This document shows, in pieces, positions 1 to 6,830 of a stretch of 18,044 nucleotides of DNA. A program made the translations under genes and the position numbers. This stretch comes from JBBQVS01 sp038211295 (GTDB lineage: Bacteria > Chloroflexota > Ktedonobacteria > Ktedonobacterales > Ktedonobacteraceae): positions 1 through 18,044 of the forward strand of contig JBBQVS010000081.1 in NCBI GenBank assembly GCA_038211295.1. The letters are read 5' to 3'. The notes under the pieces are model-generated. The model made no database searches. It was not told the DNA's origin and saw only the letters and a list, made by a program, of their open reading frames with translations. The stretch's first letter is position 1, and the number at the start of each line of letters is the position of its first letter.

Positions 1-400
1 TCTTTTCATCGCTTGTACACCATAATGCCCACAGAATGAACACGGCTTGAAACGGAAGACGCCCCCATTGATAGACGCGCGTATTCATAAAGCCCCCAAG
101 CTGCATATTCGTGACTGCCTGATACACATTGGCGGGAAAGATGATAACGAGCAGCGCGACCAGTCCCCACGCGGATAAGCGGCGTATCCTCGCGTTCGGC
201 GCGAACAGGCCGAGGCCGCCGAGCGACTCGAAGAACCCTGTGATGTACAACGCCTCACGACGCAACGGCAGGAATGGCGGAATAAGCTTCAACTCCGTCT
301 CACTCGCGGTAAAATGCAGAATACCACCGAAAATAAATACAACACCCATTGCGATACGTGCAATAGTTTTCCAGCACCGTGGTGATAAAAGATTACGCAT
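1..400 (-). CDS. DoxX-like integral membrane protein, 3' end cut by window edge
   Basis: The minus-strand frame opens at ATG 400-398 and runs off the left edge without a stop, giving 133 visible residues. Four hydrophobic segments lie near residues 14-32, 51-68, 75-95 and 115-128. The short conserved pieces are GGILHF (25-30), PPFLP (41-45), FPANVY (88-93) and WGRLPFQ (112-118). This pattern is typical of the small DoxX/DUF4870-like quinone-associated membrane proteins whose biochemical role is mostly unknown. Only the last few residues should be missing, because the family is usually about 130-150 residues long. The upstream purine tract is only a weak ribosome binding site. The start codon overlaps the stop (TAA, 395-393) of an in-frame remnant of the carotenoid gene, so the gene was probably once translated by coupling from that upstream gene. 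Function inferred from the family only. Confidence 0.75.
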   Translation of the reverse strand, partial: MRNLLSPRCWKTIARIAMGVVFIFGGILHFTASETELKLIPPFLPLRREALYITGFFESLGGLGLFAPNARIRRLSAWGLVALLVIIFPANVYQAVTNMQLGGFMNTRVYQWGRLPFQAVFILWALWCTSDEK

Positions 401-488
401 ATATTTTCTTTCTTTTTAAATTCACCAAAATTCCTATAGTAAGCAGCACGAACAGTTCAAACATAAAGAGGCTTATGCCGAATAGAAG
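393..488 (-). pseudogene. In-frame remnant of the 3' end of the CruF-like carotenoid gene
   Basis: On the minus strand this stretch reads LLFGISLFMF, then ELFVLLTIGILV, and then a basic tail ending at TAA 395-393. The intact gene at 2245-3072 has LLFGTSLFMF (residues 225-234) and later TGTIGILMVV (254-263). At DNA level 459-488 matches 2371-2400 at 29 of 30 positions, 426-440 matches 2293-2307 exactly, and 441-455 matches 2317-2331 at 13 of 15. Relative to the intact gene two gaps of 36 and 9 nt are missing, both multiples of three, so the frame is kept. A TAG a few bases upstream of 488 (minus strand) blocks the frame. Internal ATG 464-462 could start a 23-residue, mostly hydrophobic peptide ending inside the DoxX start codon. 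I read it as a displaced gene end, not a full gene. Confidence 0.75.
426..488. repeat. Left direct repeat flanking the islet
   Basis: This is the left copy of an imperfect direct repeat whose right copy is 2293-2400, inside the carotenoid gene. Matching blocks are 426-440, 441-455 and 459-488. The left copy lacks 45 nt present in the right copy, in two blocks of 9 and 36 nt. Same orientation in both copies. Confidence 0.8.
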
Positions 489-617
489 CTGCTATACCAG
501 AAATACATATTGGTGGAGCATTTTCTCTATGCTATGTTATTTATTTTTTAGCTTGATTCTATTATAGCCTATTTTTATTTTGTTGTGTTTTCACACACAG
601 ATATGCAGAACAAAGGC

Positions 618-646
618 TTGACTTTTAGCGAAATGTATTCTATAGT
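618..646 (+). promoter_or_regulatory. Sigma-70-type promoter for the secreted protein gene
   Basis: A -35 box TTGACT (618-623) and a -10 box TATAGT (641-646) are separated by exactly 17 bp. Transcription would begin near 652, leaving a leader of about 120 nt that contains the duplicated translation-start region. Confidence 0.65.
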
Positions 647-713
647 TTAACTGTAGTAGAACATAAGGTGTAATTGTACTGCTTAGCTAATGTAGTACAC
701 AGAAACCTTCTAC

Positions 714-793
714 AGAGAGAAAGGGTATTGTAATGATCAGAGCTACCCATATTAGAGAGAAAGGGTATTGTAATGATCAAAGCTACCCACACA
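714..793 (+). repeat. 40-bp tandem duplication covering ribosome binding site and start codon
   Basis: Copies 714-753 and 754-793 are nearly identical. Each holds a GAAAGGG-type ribosome binding site, the start ATGATC and the first codons. The second copy is the start of the secreted protein gene (ATG 773). The first copy's ATG at 733 is one base out of frame with it, because the period of 40 is not a multiple of three. It opens a short overlapping frame that stops near 906, inside the real gene. Confidence 0.9.
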
Positions 794-1342
794 ATCTTGA
801 GAAGAATTTGGCTCACTTCACTTTTAGCATGTATTGTTGTACTTCCCCTAAGTTTTGCGGGAACTTCATCTGCTTTTGCAGCTACCCCTTCCGCTCCTCC
901 TACTAATTTTTGTCTTCGTGAAGCTTCATTTATACAACATGATGGTAATAATGAAGTGTTACTTGGAGGCTATTCCACAAGTTACTGCGGGACGAATGGT
1001 GTTGTCACAATTGTTAATCAACAAATGCACATTACTAATGGTTGTGAAGGCACATTAGGAACTGGCCCATCTACTCTTCCTGACAACTTTTCTGTTCCCT
1101 TTGGTAGTCATGGTTTTGCAGAATATACTGACCAAGTTGGCTGCGTTAACTGTATATACGTAAGTCACAATTTGGTAGGCAAGACGTATCCAGATTTCGT
1201 TGTTTTTTTGACAGTTTCCGCTAGTGGGTCATACAAGGAAGGAGGACGAACCTTTTTTGCAAGTGATAATGGTGTTTCCAGTGGATCACTACTCATTACA
1301 AATACTGGTCAGTACGCGCCTTACTGTCCACCTACTAACTGA
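773..1342 (+). CDS. Secreted protein of unknown function with six mature cysteines
   Basis: The 189-residue product has a classical signal peptide: basic start (KATH...LRR), hydrophobic stretch about 13-30, and a likely AFA cleavage site after residue 36. The mature part is rich in Ser, Thr, Gly and Asn and has six cysteines at 47, 72, 91, 124, 127 and 185. An even number in an exported protein suggests three disulfides. No lipobox, sortase motif, membrane anchor or catalytic motif is visible, so it is probably released or loosely wall-associated. ATG 773 was chosen because a GAAAGGG site sits 7 nt upstream. The gene has its own strong promoter and lies in the AT-rich islet. I do not recognise the family. 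It could be a small secreted effector, toxin-like or adhesion protein, but nothing in the sequence decides this. Confidence 0.75.
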   Translation: MIKATHTILRRIWLTSLLACIVVLPLSFAGTSSAFAATPSAPPTNFCLREASFIQHDGNNEVLLGGYSTSYCGTNGVVTIVNQQMHITNGCEGTLGTGPSTLPDNFSVPFGSHGFAEYTDQVGCVNCIYVSHNLVGKTYPDFVVFLTVSASGSYKEGGRTFFASDNGVSSGSLLITNTGQYAPYCPPTN

Positions 1343-1585
1343 TAGAGGTAAAAGGAGAAACCATAACTAGACATTCGCACACCATTTTCACGAGTATCCA
1401 GTAATGTGGTAGGCTCCTCTCTGAAGAAGCATATAGGGTACACAGGATAATGCCAAAGATGACCTAGATATCAGTATCTCTCCTGAGACAAACTTAAATG
1501 GCGGATGGAGCAAGAAGTAATCAAAGGAGAAATATGCTAAGTTGTTGAATTGTCTTTGGGCATTTCCTGGGAAGGATGTGAGTCG

Positions 1586-2263
1586 ATGCGTGCAAAAGAT
1601 CCGAAACAAGCAGTGATTAATATACTAACTAATTCTAATCCACAGATGAGAAGAGAAGAAATGGGGACGTTGGCTAAGCTTGAAAGTATCATTTTCTTAA
1701 AAGAGAAAAATAATCAGTCTGTACATGTTTCTATAGTGCTTTATACTAGTACCACTAATCAAAATTGGTGTGATACAAGTTATGTTGTAAGAAATGTAGA
1801 TAGCTCATTTAGCAGACAGAGTGGCGTTAGTTGTAGAGCAGAAGATCGCTTCCACGTTGATAGGGCAAATCAAGGCTTATATCAGAATCAACCATATCTT
1901 TCAGTCTCAATGGGGGGCGGGAGATCAGTAAGACAGGCAGTAGCACCAGGGGAACCAAAAGGAACAACAGTACAGGAGATAACAGAAAGTAATGAGGTCA
2001 AACATACGCTAAAAATTGCTAGTGCGACAATAATTCATGAGCCGGCAGAAGACGTACCTATGTATCGTTTTCTGGTTGGTTGTCTCGCTGAGAACAGTCA
2101 AGATGTTGCCAGTGTGCGTATGATACCTCAGACAGGATATGTAGAAGAAGACAAGGTTGAGGATGGTACAGTCTTATTTCTTGGTGAATTTTCTTTTCCT
2201 ATAACCTTTGAGTTCTACAACTCTGCACATATGTTGCTAGGCACTCAACTATGGGATGTATAA
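1586..2263 (+). CDS. Unrecognised cytoplasmic protein, 225 residues
   Basis: The frame can be opened at TTG 1550, but ATG 1586 is preferred because a GGAAGGA ribosome binding site ends about 9 nt before it. The product is soluble in appearance, with no signal peptide or membrane segment. It looks like a mixed, mostly beta-strand protein, with alternating hydrophobic residues in VHVSIVLYT, VKHTLKIASATII and FPITFEFYNS. It has a Gly-rich SMGGGRS turn in the middle. Three cysteines remain with this start. No known motif was found. The 3' end overlaps the convergent carotenoid gene by 19 nt. Base composition is AT-rich like the neighbouring secreted protein gene, suggesting both arrived together. 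No own promoter is obvious, so readthrough from the promoter at 618-646 is possible. Confidence 0.65.
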   Translation: MRAKDPKQAVINILTNSNPQMRREEMGTLAKLESIIFLKEKNNQSVHVSIVLYTSTTNQNWCDTSYVVRNVDSSFSRQSGVSCRAEDRFHVDRANQGLYQNQPYLSVSMGGGRSVRQAVAPGEPKGTTVQEITESNEVKHTLKIASATIIHEPAEDVPMYRFLVGCLAENSQDVASVRMIPQTGYVEEDKVEDGTVLFLGEFSFPITFEFYNSAHMLLGTQLWDV

Positions 2264-3072
2264 CTGAAGAGTACCCATTTACGCACAACCATCAAAATTC
2301 CTATAGTCCCTGTGGCAAGTAGCGCGAACAGCACCGCGCCATAATAGCCATGTGTGAGATCGACAAGACCAAACATAAAGAGGCTTGTGCCGAATAGAAG
2401 ACGCGGAGCCGCTTTAAGCAGTTTTGACGGGGGTAAGGGGGGCGAGTACGTTTTGAATAGCACGGCGTCAACCAGTAGTAGAAGTAGGAACGCGACAACG
2501 AACCACGCGGCAAAGTTCGTCAATGGAACCGCGTAGTAGTTGGGTTTTCCGGGTGCCAGCCATTCCCAGTATCGCTCAAGATGCGCGGCGACAGGCTCAA
2601 TCGCTAGGTCCAGTAGCATCGCGAGTGTGGCACCGAGCAACGCCCCCGGTATACCCAGTCGTCGCTTTTCGGAACGTACCCATCCGTAGACGCCAAAGAT
2701 GGTCAGCACCCACGCGAACATCACCGCCATCGGCACGCCCCCTGGCAAGCGCGGAAACAGTACATTTGTGTAGCGGTAGAGGCCAAAGGGGAAGCCTGTT
2801 CCCACTCCCAACGCCTCCACAAGATATGAGAGCGTCACCACAATTACAGCGGCGCACAGGCCGCGTAGCCATGTATACTGTACCATAGCCGTGATAATTA
2901 GCAGCATCCCTTCGAGAAAGAGCAGAGCACTACCCGCCCAAGCCAGTGAAAACGGCGGGTGTACGTCAAAGGCCACACCAATTACCGCGAACGGGTAGGA
3001 AAAACAAAAGAGGCCAAAAAGCACAAAGAAGAGACGTTGTCCCCACAACGCAAATGAGCGTTCAGATTTCAT
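2245..3072 (-). CDS. CruF-like carotenoid biosynthesis membrane protein
   Basis: The 275-residue product is a polytopic membrane protein with roughly seven hydrophobic segments. It matches the Caroten_synth (PF04240, formerly DUF422) family, which includes CruF carotenoid 1',2'-hydratases and bacterioruberin-pathway hydratases. Visible family marks are E86, the TGFPFGLYRYT stretch (92-102), GGVPMAV followed by AW (111-121), DLAIEP (155-160) and NYYAVPLTNFAAW (178-190). These lie on membrane-facing loops expected to form the active site. ATG 3072 overlaps the stop of the upstream beta-propeller gene in an ATGA, so translation is probably coupled. The last residues after TIGIL (about 261-275) differ from the remnant's ending and appear to derive from inserted DNA. 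The exact carotenoid substrate cannot be told, and no other carotenoid genes are in the window. Confidence 0.75.
   Translation of the reverse strand: MKSERSFALWGQRLFFVLFGLFCFSYPFAVIGVAFDVHPPFSLAWAGSALLFLEGMLLIITAMVQYTWLRGLCAAVIVVTLSYLVEALGVGTGFPFGLYRYTNVLFPRLPGGVPMAVMFAWVLTIFGVYGWVRSEKRRLGIPGALLGATLAMLLDLAIEPVAAHLERYWEWLAPGKPNYYAVPLTNFAAWFVVAFLLLLLVDAVLFKTYSPPLPPSKLLKAAPRLLFGTSLFMFGLVDLTHGYYGAVLFALLATGTIGILMVVRKWVLFSYTSHS
2293..2400. repeat. Right direct repeat flanking the islet
   Basis: This is the full-length copy of the repeat at 426-488. It lies inside the coding region of the CruF-like protein, at about residues 225-260. The 30-nt block 2371-2400 differs from the left copy at a single base. 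Confidence 0.8.
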
Positions 3073-4481
3073 AGATTGTCACCCTGTATCACCGCGATTA
3101 CACGCGTGTATGTCTTCATCGGAAGAATGCTCGCGACTGCACCATTTGTCACGTCGAGTATGTAGAGCGTACCGTCCGAGTAAAAGGTCAGCGTAGAACT
3201 GTTTACCCACGTTCCCAGCTCAACAAAAAGATCGGTTGAGTTCGCCAGCAGTTGCGGCTTCCCCACGGTGACATGCGTACCAGAGCCGCTACTGTGTACT
3301 ACATAAACGGCACTATGCCGATCGAAAGGCGTTTGTGCATCGCTGGAAAATTCTACATAGACGAGCGTGTGACCGTCGGCGGAAAACAACGGCGTTGTCA
3401 CCCAACGATAGGCCGCACTGTTTTTCAGATCGTGCTGCTCAGGGAGTAGTATACGTGAGCTACTTAGCGTCGCGTCGCCCGTGCCTCTGGGAATGTTTAG
3501 CTGTGCCACTGAAAGATTATTGGCATAGTTCAACGCGGCAACGTCCGCAGGCACGCTTTTATTTTCAGGATACGGCACCGTGCCTTGATTGGTGGAATAG
3601 AGCAGCATAGTGTTGGTGGAAGAAAATGTCAATGGCCCCTGCTGTGTATCTTCTTCAAGCAACTGGTGTGGCTCTGCGAGCGGAGTGTTCGCGATATTGA
3701 GGCTCCACAGGCCATAGTGTACGGCGTGATGATCGCCGCGATCATCTGTCAGAAGCAGCGTCGAGTTTGCGCCTGTACCGTCGGGAAACGCGAAGACACG
3801 ATAGCACGGGCAATCCGTCGCGTCATGCTTATAGATTGGAACAGAATTTTCCAATGGCCCCGCGTACACTGTTGTATCCCCCACACCGTTTGCTGGCTCG
3901 GTACTCCATGCAAGCGTTGTATCATCGCTACTCAACATCATCGAGGTAATCACCTGACCCGCAGGCAGTGGCGCAATATTGCGAGAGACACCTAGAAAAA
4001 CATCGGCTAGCCACAGGCCATCGCCGCTATACAACAACTGGCCTGACCGAGTGAGAAGCGGCGGAACCGCCAGCGTATAGATGTAGCCCGGCGTTGGAAT
4101 CAAGGTAGGCGTGCCACCAAGAGTTGGCACAAGAAAGATATTTTTTTGTTGCTGATAAAGAACATACTCGCCTGTGGAAAGCGTCAGTTGCGGCGCGGAG
4201 GATTTTCCCGGCGGAAGCAACGGCCCAACATCTTTATTGGAGTCTACCGTTCGGGTCGGGCGCGGAATAGAGCTTACATTGCGTGTAATCGTTTGTGAGA
4301 TACTGCTGATAAGCTGACCTGTAAAGAGCAGAAAAAGTAGCCCTACAAGCAAAAAAAGCGTAAATATTCCCTTTTTGGACGGTGTATGTTGCTGCCCATG
4401 AGCTTCTGGTAGCGTTGGTTCGGGTACAGATGGCGGACTGCTTATATGATGTGTCACAATCAATTCACTCTCTCTGCTCAC
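3069..4481 (-). CDS. Membrane-anchored TolB/WD40-like beta-propeller protein
   Basis: The frame gives 470 residues. A Pro/Ser-rich cytosolic N-terminus is followed by KK and one strong hydrophobic helix (about 38-58), then a large outer domain, so it is probably a type II membrane protein. The outer part shows repeated blade-like units in the style of TolB/Lol propellers, such as SSDDTTLAWSTE, SSTNTMLLYSTN, SADGHTLVYVEF and NSSTLTFYSDGTLYILD. No enzyme motif is visible; binding or sensing is the likely role. The track start is GTG 4481, but no good ribosome binding site precedes it; TTG or GTG a few codons in (4463 or 4457), behind an AGAGAG purine tract, may be the real start. It begins 5 nt after the hydrolase stop and overlaps the carotenoid gene by 4 nt, so the three genes form a tight operon. 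Confidence 0.65.
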   Translation of the reverse strand: MSRESELIVTHHISSPPSVPEPTLPEAHGQQHTPSKKGIFTLFLLVGLLFLLFTGQLISSISQTITRNVSSIPRPTRTVDSNKDVGPLLPPGKSSAPQLTLSTGEYVLYQQQKNIFLVPTLGGTPTLIPTPGYIYTLAVPPLLTRSGQLLYSGDGLWLADVFLGVSRNIAPLPAGQVITSMMLSSDDTTLAWSTEPANGVGDTTVYAGPLENSVPIYKHDATDCPCYRVFAFPDGTGANSTLLLTDDRGDHHAVHYGLWSLNIANTPLAEPHQLLEEDTQQGPLTFSSTNTMLLYSTNQGTVPYPENKSVPADVAALNYANNLSVAQLNIPRGTGDATLSSSRILLPEQHDLKNSAAYRWVTTPLFSADGHTLVYVEFSSDAQTPFDRHSAVYVVHSSGSGTHVTVGKPQLLANSTDLFVELGTWVNSSTLTFYSDGTLYILDVTNGAVASILPMKTYTRVIAVIQGDNL

Positions 4482-4486
4482 GCGAT

Positions 4487-5275
4487 TTAGATATCTGATG
4501 ATACACGTAGCGCGGTAGTGGCATGGCGTTGTACAAATGCAACCGTCTTCGCGAAGACCTCATCACGGTCATGGTCTTTCATGATGACATGATAAGAACG
4601 ATGGAGCGTCACTAAATGTTTCTCTTGCGAGCCAAGCAGGCGATAAATCTCGCGTCCATCGCGTGCGGGTACAACGTGGTCATGCGTGGAGGTCATAACG
4701 AGCGCGGGCGCGGTGATCTGTGCGAGTTCGGTTCGCAGGTGTGGCAAGAAGCGAAGCATACTCTCAACGGGAGCCATCGGCGTCCAGCGATACACGTCGC
4801 GTGTGTAGTTGCGACGTGCCTGTGGGTCGCGCACATCCTCGCGAATGGTCGGCAGGAGCGGCGTAACGTGCTTCGCCAGCCGAATTATCGGCATCATCAA
4901 GGGATGCATTGTAATGGGAGCACACATTGTCACGATACCCGCGACCTCTTCGTGCGCGGCGGCGTGCAGGCACAGCGCACCACCAAGCGAGTGACCAATC
5001 AAAAACACTTTATCACAGCGTTGCTTCAACGTGTGTAATTCGGCACGTACCGCCTCGGCCCATTCAGGCCAGCCTAGTGGCAGCATATCGCGTACATTGC
5101 TGCCATGTCCCGGCAACAGAATATTCTCAGTCACCATCCCCTGAGCATAAAAAAGGTCGTTAAGCTCCTGCATATCGCGCTTACTCCCATTTAGTCCATG
5201 CACGAGCATAACACCAATTCTGGACGGCACATCCTGTCTCTGCTCTATTTGTAAAGGTAGCACTGTATCGCTCAT
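4487..5275 (-). CDS. Alpha/beta hydrolase, carboxylesterase or monoacylglycerol-lipase type
   Basis: The 262-residue product has the full serine hydrolase set. The oxyanion-hole motif HGLNG is at 26-30, the nucleophile elbow GHSLGG at 94-99 (Ser96), the acid THDHVVP with Asp199, and the base SYHVIM with His229. Length and motif order fit the Est30 carboxylesterase and monoacylglycerol lipase family, which cleaves esters of short or medium acyl chains. A cap region lies around 125-175. No signal peptide is present, so it is cytoplasmic. ATG 5275 is the first in-frame start; its ribosome binding site is weak. It is the first gene of the minus-strand operon that continues with the propeller and carotenoid genes. 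Its substrate is not known; a carotenoid or glycolipid ester is only a guess from context. Confidence 0.8.
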   Translation of the reverse strand: MSDTVLPLQIEQRQDVPSRIGVMLVHGLNGSKRDMQELNDLFYAQGMVTENILLPGHGSNVRDMLPLGWPEWAEAVRAELHTLKQRCDKVFLIGHSLGGALCLHAAAHEEVAGIVTMCAPITMHPLMMPIIRLAKHVTPLLPTIREDVRDPQARRNYTRDVYRWTPMAPVESMLRFLPHLRTELAQITAPALVMTSTHDHVVPARDGREIYRLLGSQEKHLVTLHRSYHVIMKDHDRDEVFAKTVAFVQRHATTALRVSSDI

Positions 5276-5432
5276 TGTTTTGCCTTTGCCTCACGTCTGT
5301 TTACCTTATTCTCTTGAGTTGCATCATATCATATCGTTGGAAATCGAAAGAGCCAGCACCCAAAAGATGGTGACAGGAATAACAGCATGTATACGTTCTG
5401 TTTTATTATACATGAACAAGAGTCTCTATTTG

Positions 5433-5461
5433 TTGTACATATTCAGGTACAATGGTATATT
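5433..5461 (+). promoter_or_regulatory. Sigma-70-type promoter for the cystathionine enzyme gene
   Basis: A -35 box TTGTAC (5433-5438) and a -10 box TATATT (5456-5461) lie 17 bp apart. The predicted start near 5468 leaves a leader of about 24 nt with an AGGAG ribosome binding site before ATG 5492. The region 5276-5432 otherwise holds only the spacer of the divergent operon. Confidence 0.6.
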
Positions 5462-5491
5462 CTTGTTTTTAAGTCTAATTCAGGAGTTTTT

Positions 5492-6628
5492 ATGAAATTT
5501 TCTACGAAAGCTATTCACGCAGGGCAAGAGCCAGACTCAACAACGGGTGCTATCATGACGCCCATTTATCAGACATCGACCTATGCTCAAACGGGTATGG
5601 GCGAACATAAAGGCTTTGAATATGCTCGTACTGGCAATCCGACACGTAGCGCACTCGAAGCGTGTATCGCGGCACTTGAAAACGGCGCACATGGTCTTGC
5701 CTTCGCGAGTGGTATGGCGGCGGAAAGCGCGGTTCTGAGCCTGCTCAGTGCGGGCGACCACATGGTGGCGTGCGATGACCTTTACGGCGGCTCATATCGC
5801 ATCTTCGAGCGCGTGATGCGTCGTTACAATATCGAGACCAGCTACGCCACGGCGGGCGATGTCGCGGCATACGAGAAGGCTATCCGCCCCAATACGAAGC
5901 TCATCTGGCTAGAAACTCCTACCAACCCACTGTTACGCCTTGCCGATATTCGGGCCATTGCCGAAATCGCGCATCGTCACAACCTTCTGCTCGTCGTAGA
6001 TAACACCTTCTCAAGCCCCTACTTTCAGCAACCACTCACGCTTGGCGCGGACATTGTACTGCACAGCACGACAAAATATATCAATGGACACAGCGATGTG
6101 ATTGGGGGGGCGGTAGTCACCAGCAACGAAGAGGTGTATGATGCTCTCAAGTTTCATCAAAATGCCGCCGGCGCGGTCCCTGGCCCCTTCGATGTGTGGT
6201 TGACGATGCGTGGCATCAAGACGCTTGCGGTACGTATGCGCCAGCACGAAGAGAACGCCCATTTGGTGGCCCGTTTTTTGATGGAGCATCCGCACGTTGA
6301 GAAGGTATACTATCCGGGCCTGCCCTCGCATCCCGATCACGAGTTAGCGAAACTGCAAATGAGTGGCTTCGGAGGCATGGTATCATTTCAATTCAAGGGG
6401 ACACTTGCCGATGTCGAGCAGGTGGTGCGCCGCTTCAAAGTGTTTACATTCGCGGAAAGTCTTGGCGGCGTCGAGTCGCTGGTCTGCCATCCCGCCAGCA
6501 TGACACACGGCTCTATTCCAAAAGAATTGCGCGAGGCACGCGGCTTGAATGATACGCTGCTTCGCCTCTCGGTAGGCATCGAAGATATAGAGGATATTAT
6601 AAGCGATCTCGAACAAGCCCTGGCCTGA
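5492..6628 (+). CDS. Cystathionine gamma-synthase/lyase family PLP enzyme
   Basis: The 378-residue product is a complete Cys/Met-metabolism PLP-dependent transferase. Key parts visible are YARTGNPT (44-51, phosphate contact from the neighbouring subunit), FASGMAA (71-77), DLYGG with Tyr98 stacking on PLP, VVDNTF with Asp170, and the Schiff-base lysine Lys195 in HSTTKYINGHSDVIGG. The C-terminal LLRLSVGIEDIEDI is typical of cystathionine gamma-synthases and gamma-lyases. It should act in the cytoplasm on O-acyl-homoserine plus cysteine, or on cystathionine. Motifs alone do not separate synthase (MetB) from lyase. The longer frame starting at 5387 was rejected: the promoter lies inside it, and CAGGAG sits at 5481-5486 just before ATG 5492. 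No methionine genes adjoin it, so it appears to be a single-gene unit. Confidence 0.9.
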   Translation: MKFSTKAIHAGQEPDSTTGAIMTPIYQTSTYAQTGMGEHKGFEYARTGNPTRSALEACIAALENGAHGLAFASGMAAESAVLSLLSAGDHMVACDDLYGGSYRIFERVMRRYNIETSYATAGDVAAYEKAIRPNTKLIWLETPTNPLLRLADIRAIAEIAHRHNLLLVVDNTFSSPYFQQPLTLGADIVLHSTTKYINGHSDVIGGAVVTSNEEVYDALKFHQNAAGAVPGPFDVWLTMRGIKTLAVRMRQHEENAHLVARFLMEHPHVEKVYYPGLPSHPDHELAKLQMSGFGGMVSFQFKGTLADVEQVVRRFKVFTFAESLGGVESLVCHPASMTHGSIPKELREARGLNDTLLRLSVGIEDIEDIISDLEQALA

Positions 6629-6645
6629 CACAAATACGCAGGAAC

Positions 6646-6688
6646 GGTGGGACGTATCATCGTATGCCCCACCATTCATCCTATTTTT
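6646..6688 (+). terminator. Probable intrinsic terminator after the cystathionine enzyme gene
   Basis: GGTGGG (6646-6651) pairs with CCCACC (6668-6673) around a 16-nt loop, and TATTTTT follows at 6682-6688. The stem is short and the loop large, so it is only moderately convincing. It lies about 18 nt after the stop codon. Confidence 0.45.
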
Positions 6689-6830
6689 GTTACTTTCATG
6701 TTGACGGATCGCTGTATCTTGCAGGACTAGCACAACTATACACACTATTACCGCGTTCTATAAAGTATATAAATATTATGTTTATCATTCTTATTGACCA
6801 TTGTTTCCTCTATAGGAGGCTCTTTCGCCA

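Larger units (their letters stand above)
489..2280. other. AT-rich inserted islet between a split operon's two halves
   Basis: This segment is visibly richer in A and T than both flanks. It carries two plus-strand genes (773-1342 and 1586-2263) that point against the surrounding minus-strand run. The direct repeats derived from the carotenoid gene end lie on both sides (426-488 and 2293-2400). No transposase, integrase, terminal inverted repeats or clear target-site duplication is visible. The repeats fit integration by homology with, or site choice at, the 3' end of the carotenoid gene. The stretch 489-772 has no credible gene; it holds the promoter at 618-646 and the tandem duplication at 714-793. 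The stretch 1343-1585 holds no confident gene. Origin by transfer is an inference. Confidence 0.55.

Noticed and set aside
129..567. Plus-strand open frames at the left edge
   Set aside because: They are antisense to the DoxX-like gene and the carotenoid remnant, whose minus-strand reading shows clear family motifs.
1388..1609. Minus-strand 73-codon frame between the two islet genes
   Set aside because: No ribosome binding site, motif or sensible composition; it runs into the start of the orphan gene on the other strand.
5387..5491. N-terminal extension of the cystathionine enzyme
   Set aside because: The 35 extra residues have no family counterpart, and the promoter and ribosome binding site lie inside this stretch.
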